From CAVSXS01 sp963767715 (GTDB lineage Bacteria; Chloroflexota; Ktedonobacteria; Ktedonobacterales; Ktedonobacteraceae), in the NCBI GenBank assembly GCA_963767715.1, contig CAVYFA010000008.1, forward strand, positions 124,001 through 188,000: DNA of 64,000 nucleotides, written 5' to 3'. The first letter of the stretch is position 1, and each line of letters begins with the position of its first letter. The position numbers and the translations under genes are program-made. Shown here piece by piece: positions 33,247-41,636 of the stretch. The notes under the pieces were generated by a model. That model made no database searches and had not been told where the DNA came from. It saw only the letters and a program-made list of their open reading frames with translations.

Positions 33247-33306
33247 TCGATTAGTGATAAATTTGTAGGTTGCCGTGATTTTTCTGTGAGATGAAGAGGG
33301 TATGCT
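33241..33306 (+). promoter_or_regulatory. Four-heptad activator promoter of doxX
   Basis: TTGTGAT (33241), TAGTGAT (33252), CCGTGAT (33273), CTGTGAG (33284), then -10 TATGCT (33301-33306). Distances are 11, 21, 11 and 17, the same geometry as the two promoters at 29394-29562. No -35 box is present. A leader of about 95 bases precedes the doxX start. Confidence 0.85.
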
Positions 33307-33406
33307 GAGAGTGTCAAAGGACAAGCCTGAACGAAGCGCAACTTCGTAAGGCACTCGAAGTACGTATTCTTTTTGAGAAGGTAAATCCTTCACAGAGGTA
33401 AAAATC

Positions 33407-34060
33407 ATGAGTATTATGAAAACTGTGCAGCCGCGGGCTGCCACGCAAGTACCCGAGCCGCCCATCGCGCGGTTCCTCTTCGCCGACACGCGTATGGCCT
33501 GGTTCTGGTTGATCGTTCGCGTCTACGTCGGCTGGCAATGGCTGGTCGCCGGTATTCACAAGCTGACCGGCTATTCCATCGATTTCAGCACCTTTGGACA
33601 GCATAGCGGCACTTCCTGGATCTTCACCAACCATCTGGGAGCCACGCTGAGCGGCTTTCTGCAAGGCGTGGTCACCCCGGCCAACATCGCCAACCCGGCC
33701 ACGGGCTGGTACGTCTGGTTCGTGCAGCATATCGCCATCCCAGGGGCGGGTGCCTTCACCTATATGGTTACCTTCGGGGAAATTCTGGTCGGGCTGGGTC
33801 TGATCTTCGGAGTGCTGACGGGTATCGCCGCCTTCTTTGGCCTGTTCATGAACCTGAACTTCATGCTGGCCGGAGCAGTGAGCATCAACCCCATCATTGG
33901 TGGGCTGGCGCTGTTCCTGATCCTGGCCTGGCGCGTCGCTGGCTACTACGGCTTCGACCGCTACCTGCTGCCGCTGCTGGGCACTCCCTGGACCGGGCGG
34001 CTGGCTAAGCAGCCCAAATCCCAGACCACGGCAACGCCTCCGGTGCCCATTCTCAGTTAA
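33407..34060 (+). CDS. DoxX-family membrane protein
   Basis: 217 residues; four membrane helices in the DoxX arrangement. The family segments are FFWLIVRVYVGWQWLVAGIHKL-like at about 25-45, then ITYMVTFGEILVGLGLIFG-like and LFMNLNFMLAGAVSINP. DoxX/DoxD proteins are membrane redox partners, known from thiosulfate:quinone oxidoreductase and from the mycobacterial SodA-DoxX-SseA complex. Sharing a promoter type with the leftward Fe-S/FAD membrane operon suggests they act together. It ends with a strong terminator. Confidence 0.82.
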   Translation: MSIMKTVQPRAATQVPEPPIARFLFADTRMAWFWLIVRVYVGWQWLVAGIHKLTGYSIDFSTFGQHSGTSWIFTNHLGATLSGFLQGVVTPANIANPATGWYVWFVQHIAIPGAGAFTYMVTFGEILVGLGLIFGVLTGIAAFFGLFMNLNFMLAGAVSINPIIGGLALFLILAWRVAGYYGFDRYLLPLLGTPWTGRLAKQPKSQTTATPPVPILS

Positions 34061-34080
34061 CGCAAAACTGAGGGCGCCGT

Positions 34081-34131
34081 AAAAGATCGGAGCGAGAGGA
34101 ACGATACTCCTCTCGCTCCGATCTTTTTCTA
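34081..34131 (+). terminator. Strong rho-independent terminator after doxX
   Basis: AAAAGATCGGAGCGAGAGGA (34081-34100) and its perfect complement (34108-34127) form a 20-bp stem around the 7-base loop ACGATAC. The stem runs into TTTTTCT. The symmetrical A/T runs would let it work in both directions. Confidence 0.92.
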
Positions 34132-34440
34132 TGACTTGATTATGTACCTCCTGCTATACTGAAAACAAGATCGGCTCAGGGGACACGACTCTCGTCCCCC
34201 TACGTCTCGCACCTTAACATCACCCCCGATCATCCCCGCCTGGCACAAGCAACTGACAATATTGCCCCTGTCCTACATGTCCCAAATGTCCTAATCGTTC
34301 CAGACCAGTCCACAGCTTGCTTCAACGGCATAACTCATTGGACAGCCCTGTCCTAAATGTCCCAACCAGATGCTTCATCATGACATCCAATATACCAGTC
34401 CCAAACACCACTCTACCTCGCTAACACGCGCCATCCCTCA

Positions 34441-34467
34441 TGTCATCCTGAGCGCAGCGAAGGATCT
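34441..34467. repeat. Dispersed intergenic repeat
   Basis: The 27-base unit beginning TGTCATCCTGAGCGCAGCG and ending AAGGATCT resembles a short repeat I recall as recurring in intergenic DNA of many environmental bacterial genomes. One copy is seen here. Its function is unknown. Confidence 0.35.
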
Positions 34468-34548
34468 CGAGTGCACCAGCACCACCCTACTTCGTCAATG
34501 TGAACCGTCTCCCCACAATCCCCCTGTATGCCCCGATCAATTGCAGCA

Positions 34549-34629
34549 ATACCACCGATACCACGGATACCAGTGATACCTCGGATACCTCGGATACCTC
34601 GGATACCTTAGATACCACTGATACTACCG
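34549..34629. repeat. Nine-copy 9-bp tandem repeat
   Basis: Nine consecutive units of consensus ATACCTCGG (central three identical, flanking ones diverged), 81 bases in all, in non-coding DNA before the E2 gene. Unit length is a multiple of three, but no real gene covers it. It is a likely slippage-prone minisatellite. Confidence 0.8.
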
Positions 34630-34794
34630 GTGCCCGCAGCTTTTTCATGACACCTTCAAGACGGGCGCAAGCAGCAGGTCCCCAATCGCATGGTATATAA
34701 TGTTGGGGACCTCTAAAGCTTTGTGCAGGCGCTTATGTAGAAGCCTTTGCGCTTTGGGTCAGATGTGTGAACACCTTTAGAAAGGTAGGCAACG

Positions 34795-36190
34795 ATGCCA
34801 ACACCTATAAAAATGCCACGTCTGGGCAAATCGGTCGCGGAAGGGACGGTCGGAAGCTGGCTGAAGCAAGAGGGCGACTGGGTGGAGAAAGAGCGAATCG
34901 CTCGCGGAAATCATTACCGATAAAATTAATGCCGAACTGCCCTCTCCTGTCGCCGGTCGCCTGGCGAAAATTCTGGTGCAGGCAGACCAGACCGTGCCCG
35001 TCGGGGTAGAAATTGCTGTGATCGAAGAAAACGCCGATGTCTCGGCATCTGCGCACGAGGATACCGCGCCAGGGCCCGACACCGCACAGGTCGAAACTCC
35101 ATCCCAGGCCAACGTGGCAGTCATGGACAGGCAGAGCGCGGATAGCGCCGGTGCCGCCAACGGCCCCCGGGCAGCCGCGGCGCAGGCCGCTACTGCATCG
35201 GCCGCACCAATGACAGCGCCCGCGCCGGCTCGTGAAGGAGAAGAGGAACGGCAGCGCATCTCGCCGCTGGCGCGCCGCCTCGCCCGCGAACATGACCTCG
35301 ACCTCAACGCTATCCCTGGTACAGGCATTGGCGGGCGCGTGCGCAAAGACGACATCCTCGCCTACCTCGATCGGCGACAGGCAGCCCCGCCGGCAGTCGC
35401 AACTGCACCATCGCCGCCCCTGCTGTGAAGGCGCAGCCCAGCTCCGTGTGCCACCGCGCCGGCTCCCACGCCCTCGTTCGCGGGCCAGGACGAAGAGCTG
35501 GTCGAGCCCAGCCGTATGCGCCTGGCGATAGCCGAGCATATGGTGCGTAGCAAACGCACCTCGCCGCACGCCACGACCGTTATGGAAGTCGATATGACCA
35601 ACATCGCGAAGTGGTTGGAGAATAACAGGGAGGAGTTCAAGCGGCGCGAGGGCTACGGGATCAGCTACGTGCCGTTCGTCATGAAGGCCGTCTGTGAAGG
35701 GCTGCGCAAGTTTCCATTGATGAACGCGAGCTGGACGGAAGACAACAAGATCATCATCAAGAAGCGCATCAACCTTGGCATGGCCGTTGCAACCGATGCC
35801 GGGCTGGTCGTACCCACCATCTACGATGCCGACCAGTACACCATCGCGGCTCTGGCGAAGCAGATCAACGCCGTTGCCCAGCGCGCCCGTGCCAACAAGC
35901 TGACTGTGCAGGATATGACGGGAAGCACCTTCGTGGTGAACAATCCTGGCACGTTTGGTACAATTATATCGGTACCGATCATCAACCAGCCTCATGCCGG
36001 TATACTGAGCATGGATGCCGTCGTCAAACGCCCGGTCGTAATAGAGGACGATGCCATCGCTGTACGCTCTATGATGTACCTGTGCCTCTCGTTCGATCAT
36101 CGTATCAACGATGGTGCGGGAGCCGCCGGTTTCTTGCAGGCCGTGCGCCAGAAATTGCAATCCTACGGGCGCGAAATTGATGTATACTAA
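34795..36190 (+). pseudogene. pdhC: Dihydrolipoamide acyltransferase (E2), frame-disrupted
   Basis: From ATG 34795 (AAAGGT upstream) the lipoyl domain starts correctly (MPRLGKSVAEGTVGSWLKQE), but one extra base near 34900 shifts the frame into TAA at 34921. The correct frame resumes with EIITDKINAELPSPVAG, containing the lipoylated lysine. It runs through a peripheral-subunit-binding domain (ISPLARRLAREHDLDLNAI) to an in-frame TGA at 35426 in the Ala/Pro linker. The same frame reopens and encodes the full catalytic domain to 36190, with the active-site segment SFDHRINDGAGAAGF. E2 transfers the acyl group from E1 to CoA. As written it cannot yield a full protein; sequence error is possible. 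Confidence 0.82.
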
Positions 36191-36259
36191 TGCGTAACGA
36201 CAGGCATAGTGGAGCGGAGTGGTGGGGCCCGATACCTGTCCTGCTAGAAAGATAACGCC

Positions 36260-37138
36260 ATGGCGACCATGATTCCTGAGCGCCGCCCTGAATGGCTCAG
36301 GGTGCGTCCCCCCAGAGGGGAAAACTACGAAAACCTGAAGCAGCTCATGCGCGGCAAAGCGTTGCATACCGTCTGCGAGGAGGCGCGCTGTCCCAATATC
36401 GGGGAGTGCTGGGGCTATAAAACTGCCACCTTCATGATCCTGGGACGTGTCTGTACGCGCAGTTGCGGCTTCTGCGCCGTGGAAACTGGTCGCCCACTTG
36501 GCCTGGACTGGGAGGAGCCGAAACGAGTTGCCGAGGCTGTGCAGGACATGGGTCTGCGCCACGCCGTCGTCACTTCGGTCAACCGCGATGAGCTGAAGGA
36601 TGGAGGCGCGGCTATCTTCGCCTCTACTATTCGCTGGATTCGCCGTCTCAATCCCGATTGCAAGGTCGAGGTGCTGACGCCCGACTTCAAGGGCGTCTAC
36701 GACGCGCTCAGAGTGGTGATCGACGCGAAGCCCGACGTCTTCAATCACAATGTCGAGACCATCCCTCGCCTGTACAGGCGCGTGCGGCCGCAGGCCATCT
36801 ATGCGCGCTCGCTCCAGGTGCTCAAATGGGCCAAGGAGATGAACCCGCCCGCTCCAACCAAGTCCGGCTTCATGCTGGGTCTAGGCGAAACCTGGGATGA
36901 GGTGATCGAGGTCATGTGCGATCTGCGTGAGCATGATGTCGATATCCTCACCATCGGCCAGTACCTGCGCCCGTCGTTCCAGCACCTGCCCATCCAGCGC
37001 TACGTTCCACTGGAAGAATTCGCCGCGCTCAAAGCCGAAGGCAAGCGCATGGGCTTTCGCCACGTCGAATCTGGCCCGTTCGTGCGCAGTTCCTACCACG
37101 CCCACGAGCAGGCTGATGGAGCCGCGACAAATGTATAA
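36260..37138 (+). CDS. lipA: Lipoyl synthase
   Basis: 292 residues, normal length. Radical-SAM enzyme inserting two sulfurs into octanoyl-E2. Auxiliary cluster motif C-x4-C-x5-C is CEEARCPNIGEC, and the radical-SAM C-x3-C-x2-C is CTRSCGFC. Later conserved parts are DVFNHNVETIPRLY and SGFMLGLGETWDEV, and the C-terminal R-S-S-Y serine ligand lies in GPFVRSSYHA. It is 69 bases downstream of the E2 gene, consistent with a role in lipoylating the dehydrogenase complex. The ribosome site is weak (AGAAAGA). Confidence 0.95.
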   Translation: MATMIPERRPEWLRVRPPRGENYENLKQLMRGKALHTVCEEARCPNIGECWGYKTATFMILGRVCTRSCGFCAVETGRPLGLDWEEPKRVAEAVQDMGLRHAVVTSVNRDELKDGGAAIFASTIRWIRRLNPDCKVEVLTPDFKGVYDALRVVIDAKPDVFNHNVETIPRLYRRVRPQAIYARSLQVLKWAKEMNPPAPTKSGFMLGLGETWDEVIEVMCDLREHDVDILTIGQYLRPSFQHLPIQRYVPLEEFAALKAEGKRMGFRHVESGPFVRSSYHAHEQADGAATNV

Positions 37139-37204
37139 ACGTAGGGGCGGGAGCGGTGTGGATGTGGGGTAGGGACGCTTGCGTCGCCCTCATGGGGAAT
37201 TAGA

Positions 37205-37999
37205 ATGAAAGCCTTCATCAACGGCACGAACCTGGCATACAGCGATCACGGCGCGGGCCTGCCCGTCATCTTCCTGCACGCCTTCCCGCTCAATCGCGGT
37301 ATGTGGGATGGCGACATCGCCGTGCTGCTCTCTGAACAACGCTACCGCCTGGTCTCGCTGGACTGGCGCGGTTTTGGAGAGAGCGACATCCCCAACGATA
37401 TCTCCACGATGGAACTCTTCGCCGATGACGTGGCCGGCCTGATGGATCAGCTCGGCATCGAAAAAGCGGTTTTGTGCGGGCTATCGATGGGTGGCTATGC
37501 CGCGTTCGCCTTCCTGCGCAAATACCCGCTGCGACTCTCTGGCCTGATCCTGGCCGATACGAAGCCCGCCGCCGATACGCCCGAAGCGCAGGCCAATCGC
37601 GAAAACGTCGCGCAACTGGCCGAGTCAAAGGGAACAGGAGCTATTGCCGACCTTCAACTACCTCGTCTGCTCTCGGATTACACCCGCCAGCATCATCCTG
37701 AGGTGGAGATACGTGTCCGTCAGATGATCAAATCCGCTACAGCCCAGGGCATCGCCGCCGCATCGCGCGGCATGGTCCTGCGCGCCGACTCCTCCGCTCT
37801 GCTCGCGAATATAGCGTGCCCTACGCTGGTGATTGTAGGCGAACAGGACGTGCTCACTCCGCCAGCAATCGCGCTAGAGTATGCCGCAAAAATCGTTGGG
37901 GCGCAATACATCGTTATTCCCCAGGCTGGGCATCTCTCCAACCTGGAGCAGCCGGATACGTTTGTGAGTGCAGTCGGAGGGTTTCTGGGGTCACTCTGA
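37205..37999 (+). CDS. Alpha/beta-hydrolase fold protein
   Basis: 264 residues. Oxyanion and nucleophile features: VIFLHAFPLNRGMWDGDI, nucleophile S94 in GLSMGGYAAF, acid in VGEQDVLTPP, and histidine in PQAGHLSNLEQP. This is the esterase/3-oxoadipate enol-lactonase-like branch; the substrate is unknown. It is 66 bases downstream of lipA and possibly co-transcribed. A small GC-rich hairpin (GGGACGC / GCGTcgCCC) lies between them. Confidence 0.82.
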   Translation: MKAFINGTNLAYSDHGAGLPVIFLHAFPLNRGMWDGDIAVLLSEQRYRLVSLDWRGFGESDIPNDISTMELFADDVAGLMDQLGIEKAVLCGLSMGGYAAFAFLRKYPLRLSGLILADTKPAADTPEAQANRENVAQLAESKGTGAIADLQLPRLLSDYTRQHHPEVEIRVRQMIKSATAQGIAAASRGMVLRADSSALLANIACPTLVIVGEQDVLTPPAIALEYAAKIVGAQYIVIPQAGHLSNLEQPDTFVSAVGGFLGSL

Positions 38000-38255
38000 C
38001 TTACCCCTGCACGAGCGAAGACCCGCCATCGATCCACACCGGCGTACCGGTACAGGCGATGCTTTCCGCAATCAATATGCGAATGCACATTACCCAAAAG
38101 TACTCTCTTCCATTCGCTCATGCTCGCATCCCCCGAAATTGAATAGGCCCCCGTTCAATCAGGTTAGGACATTTTGTGGGGTTTATTTCTCTATATCTGT
38201 GTAGGTTTTGAATAACTGAATGCTTCTTACGTTCGTGTGTTGAGAGAGGCGTCGT

Positions 38256-41200
38256 ATGAAAGTTCACGTAAAAGTTCGCTCAGTCCACCCGGTTATCGTT
38301 GTTCCGCTGGTTAGTATCGTCGCTGTAGCAGCGTTATTAATAGCCTACTTATCGCCCTTCACGCGCGCTGCCCCGGCTGTTCCGCGTGCGGCCCTGGCCA
38401 ATGCAGTCTCGGCTTACACCAGTACCAGCCGGCTTGTCTCAACAGCGCCCGGGGACCAGCGTATCTCATTGGCCATCGGGCTGAAGCTGCGCAATCAGTC
38501 CCAGCTAAGCGCCTATCTCCAGCAGATCACCTCACCATCCTCGCCTCTCTATCGACGCTTTCTCAACCCCGCGTCGTTTGCCGCCATGTTCGGGCCGCTG
38601 CCCCAAAGTGAAACAGCAGTCGTCAATTATTTGCGTTCGCAGGGTCTGACCATTACCGCGACCTATCCCAACCACTTGCTCGTCGATGCTACCGGTACCA
38701 TTTCGCAGATCGAACAGGCCTTTCAGGTGCAGATCAATAACTACCGTTCTGCCTCTGGCACTGATTTCTATGCCAATGCCGCCGCTCCCACTTTGCCTGT
38801 AACCATCGCTTCGCTGATTGCCTCCGTTAGCGGCCTGGATAATACTATCCGCTACCAGCGTCACCCGCTCACTTCCAGCCTTAACGCTTCGTTGAACAGC
38901 CAGGGTGCATCCGCCGTCCCCTGCCCGCGAGCCGGTACGGATGCTGTGCCGACCTCCTATACGCCCTCGCAGATCGCCTCCGCCTATGACTTTGGCAGGT
39001 TGTACAACGCCGGAATCCTCGGCGATGGACAGACGGTCGGGCTGCTTGAACTCGATGGCTTCTCCTCCAGCGATATCGGCGCCTACACCTCCTGCTTCGG
39101 CGGGAGCCACACCGTCATACAAACAATCCCCATCGACGGTTTCAACGGCACGCCCGGCGTGAATGCCGCGGAGGTCGAGCTGGATATGGAGATGGTGCTG
39201 GGCCTGGCGCCGCAGCTCTCCTCGCTGCGCGTCTACGAAGCGGCCAACGCCTTGCCATCGTACAATGACGCCTGGGCGCGCATCGTCAGCGATAGCGTCC
39301 CCGTTGTCAGCACGAGCTGGGTCTTCTGCGAGCAGGGCGCGGGCATGAGCAGCGAGATCCAGCAGGAGAATGTCTTTTTCCAGGAGGCCGCCGCGCAGGG
39401 GCAGACCATCCTGGCCGCCAGCGGCGACATGGGCGCGAACGGCTGCTACGACCCCCAGACGGGCGCGAACTCGCAGCCTGCCGTCGATGACCCCGCCTCG
39501 CAGCCCTACGTCACCGGCGTGGGCGGCACGACTCTGCGCCTCAACCTCGACAATTCGTATCAGTCCGAGCAGGTCTGGAACGACCGTGCCATCAACGACG
39601 GCGCGAGCGGCGGTGGCGTCAGCCAGGTATGGCAGATGCCCGCCTGGCAGCAGGCGCCCGGCGTCGCCAATGCCTTCTCGACCGGGTTTCGCGAAGTACC
39701 TGACGTCTCGATCAATGCCGATCCACAGACGGGGTACGACGTGTATTGTACCGTGGGAGGCTGTAGCGGTGGAGGCTCAAATCACGGCTGGATGATCTTC
39801 GGAGGCACCTCGGCGGCCGCGCCGGTATGGGCAGCCATGATAGCCCTGGCCAATGAAAGTTCGCTCAAGGTCAACGGCTTCATGGTCGGTTTCCTCAATC
39901 CCAGCCTGTACGACATCGCGCATAGCGCATCGGGTACATCATACGCCCAGGCCTTTCACGATATTGTCCCTGTGCAGGGCGGCGTCAATAATAACGACTA
40001 TGCCGGCACAGGCAATACCTACCCCGCTGCCAGCACCTATGACCTTGCGACGGGCCTCGGTTCCTTCGATGCCTATAACCTGGCGCAGAATCTGAATCTC
40101 CTCGGCCAGGCTTCCCCCCAGACCAATGTTCCGACCAGCACCATCTGGTACTTTGCAGAGGGTTACGTCGGCGGCGGATTCCAGGAGTATCTCACGGTAA
40201 TGAACCCCGATCCGGTTAAAACGGCCCAGGTGCAGGTGCGTTATCTCTTCCAGGGAAGTACCGGGCCATCGATCACGCACAATGTGCTGCCGCAGAGCCG
40301 CTTCACCATCAATCCTAACGCTGACTTGCATGTCTTGCAGAACAGCAACCCGGGCAAGGCTGTCTCGATGATCGTCACCTCGGTCAACGGCGTGGGCATC
40401 GTCGCGGAGCGGCCTATGTACTTCACGTGGCGCGGCATCAGCAGCGGCACGGATACGCTGGGATCGACGAAACTCGCCCAGGATTACTATTTCGCCGATG
40501 TCGAGGCGCAGCGTAACTATTCCAGCTTTATCACTATCCTCAACCCGCCCGGTGGCAAAACCGCCAATGTAACCCTGACATACGTCGCCAATGGGGCGCA
40601 GGTTGGCACGATAACGGTCGTCGTACCTCCTGGACAACGCGGCACCACCTGGCCGGGGGTCATTCACATCAACCAGCAGACCGCGCTCTCCGTGCATTCC
40701 GACCAACCGGTCGTCGTAGAGCGCCCCATGTACTTCACCACATCGCGCTCCAACATCAGCGGTGCCGTGACCGGCGCGGCGACCCTCATCGGCGCGTCGG
40801 CGCCCAATACCGACTGGCTCTTCGCGGAAGGCTATACCGGGACGAATTTCCACGAATACTTTGTGCTGGCAAACTTTAGCTCGACCGTGACATCCAACGT
40901 CACCGTGAAGCTCGAATACAGCAATGGCGCCGTCAATCCGACAACCGTGCAGGTCGCGCCGCTCTCGCAATACATCTTCGATGTGAACGCGGCCTCGGCC
41001 TCCTTCGCGCAAAGTACCACTGAGCTTTCCACCGAAATTACTTCGGACGCGCCGATTGTAGCGCAGCGCCAGGAGTATTTCCGCTTCAACGGCAACATCC
41101 CCGGCGGTACCGACGTGATCGGCGAACCCGGTCCAGCGAAAACCATTTACAGCTTCGCCGAGGGCTATACCGCCAGTGGCTTCAGCGAATTCCTGACACT

Positions 41201-41480
41201 CCAGAACCCCACTACCACCAGCGAAAACGTAGCCGTGACGCTTTACCTGGCGAACAGCATCATCTCGCAGCAGGTCGTCACTGTCGGCCCGCAGACACGC
41301 GTGACGGTCAATATCAACAGTCTCGTGGACCCTATTGTGCAGTCCAATCCCAAGGCCGGCTACGAAGTCTCGATGGCGGTCTGGACCTCAAGCGGTACGA
41401 TCGTCGCCGAACGCCCGATGTACTTTAACTACCACAACGCCGCATGGGGCGGAACAGACGTTGTGGGGTTTGCAGGATAA
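38256..41480 (+). CDS. Secreted S53 (sedolisin/kumamolisin-like) peptidase with C-terminal repeats
   Basis: 1074 residues. An N-terminal signal/anchor helix is at about 9-30. The pro-kumamolisin activation domain (about 45-195) includes SPLYRRFLNPASFAAMFGP. In the catalytic domain (about 225-620) the E-x3-D pair is E306/D310 (AAEVELDMEM), the aspartate lies near GASGGGVSQVW, and the nucleophile is S519 in FGGTSAAAPVWAAM. From about residue 628 four repeats begin with (W/Y)xFAEGY...F.E(Y/F)LTL.NP and include ERPMYF; the same repeats end the protein at 54033-58037. Sedolisins digest protein at acid pH. It ends with a strong terminator. Confidence 0.9.
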   Translation: MKVHVKVRSVHPVIVVPLVSIVAVAALLIAYLSPFTRAAPAVPRAALANAVSAYTSTSRLVSTAPGDQRISLAIGLKLRNQSQLSAYLQQITSPSSPLYRRFLNPASFAAMFGPLPQSETAVVNYLRSQGLTITATYPNHLLVDATGTISQIEQAFQVQINNYRSASGTDFYANAAAPTLPVTIASLIASVSGLDNTIRYQRHPLTSSLNASLNSQGASAVPCPRAGTDAVPTSYTPSQIASAYDFGRLYNAGILGDGQTVGLLELDGFSSSDIGAYTSCFGGSHTVIQTIPIDGFNGTPGVNAAEVELDMEMVLGLAPQLSSLRVYEAANALPSYNDAWARIVSDSVPVVSTSWVFCEQGAGMSSEIQQENVFFQEAAAQGQTILAASGDMGANGCYDPQTGANSQPAVDDPASQPYVTGVGGTTLRLNLDNSYQSEQVWNDRAINDGASGGGVSQVWQMPAWQQAPGVANAFSTGFREVPDVSINADPQTGYDVYCTVGGCSGGGSNHGWMIFGGTSAAAPVWAAMIALANESSLKVNGFMVGFLNPSLYDIAHSASGTSYAQAFHDIVPVQGGVNNNDYAGTGNTYPAASTYDLATGLGSFDAYNLAQNLNLLGQASPQTNVPTSTIWYFAEGYVGGGFQEYLTVMNPDPVKTAQVQVRYLFQGSTGPSITHNVLPQSRFTINPNADLHVLQNSNPGKAVSMIVTSVNGVGIVAERPMYFTWRGISSGTDTLGSTKLAQDYYFADVEAQRNYSSFITILNPPGGKTANVTLTYVANGAQVGTITVVVPPGQRGTTWPGVIHINQQTALSVHSDQPVVVERPMYFTTSRSNISGAVTGAATLIGASAPNTDWLFAEGYTGTNFHEYFVLANFSSTVTSNVTVKLEYSNGAVNPTTVQVAPLSQYIFDVNAASASFAQSTTELSTEITSDAPIVAQRQEYFRFNGNIPGGTDVIGEPGPAKTIYSFAEGYTASGFSEFLTLQNPTTTSENVAVTLYLANSIISQQVVTVGPQTRVTVNINSLVDPIVQSNPKAGYEVSMAVWTSSGTIVAERPMYFNYHNAAWGGTDVVGFAG

Positions 41481-41484
41481 CGGT

Positions 41485-41539
41485 CGAGAAAAGCTGTGGG
41501 GGAGGCGGGCATCGCCCGCCTCCCCCACAGCTTTTCTCG
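41485..41539 (+). terminator. Long perfect hairpin after the S53 peptidase gene
   Basis: A 26-bp perfect stem (41485-41510 with 41514-41539) around the 3-base ATC loop, rich in G/C at the centre with AGAAAAG/CTTTTCT at the base. The T-run lies within the stem base, so it is a likely bidirectional terminator. Confidence 0.85.
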
Positions 41540-41550
41540 TTATGTTTTTC

Positions 41551-41579
41551 TTGACATAGCTCTTACATTCCTCTAAAAT
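41551..41579 (+). promoter_or_regulatory. Promoter of the WD40 kinase gene
   Basis: TTGACA (41551-41556), exactly 17 bases, TAAAAT (41574-41579). This is a near-consensus housekeeping promoter about 58 bases before the kinase ATG, directly behind the preceding terminator. Confidence 0.8.
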
Positions 41580-41636
41580 ACTAATCGCTGCACTGACAAG
41601 CGCCGGGGGATTAGCGCTTATAAGGAGTATCAAAAG

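Larger units (their letters stand above)
34061..34794. other. Intergenic region with terminator and small repeats
   Basis: Contains the doxX terminator (34081-34131), several TGTCC(T/C)A(C/A)ATGTCC-like short repeats (about 34265-34365), a copy of a dispersed repeat (34441-34467), a 9-bp tandem array (34549-34629) and a TATAAT box (34696-34701) about 95 bases before the E2 start. No gene is credible. Confidence 0.6.

Noticed and set aside
34549..34629. Short tandem units considered as a CRISPR array
   Set aside because: Units are 9 bp and contiguous, without spacers.
34500..34700. Frame encoding a run of Thr-Asp repeats across the 9-bp array
   Set aside because: The repetitive peptide is a by-product of the minisatellite; no ribosome site or homology.
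34805..36748. 647-codon frame opposite the E2 and lipA genes
   Set aside because: Antisense to recognised domains of E2 and lipoyl synthase; a codon-bias shadow.
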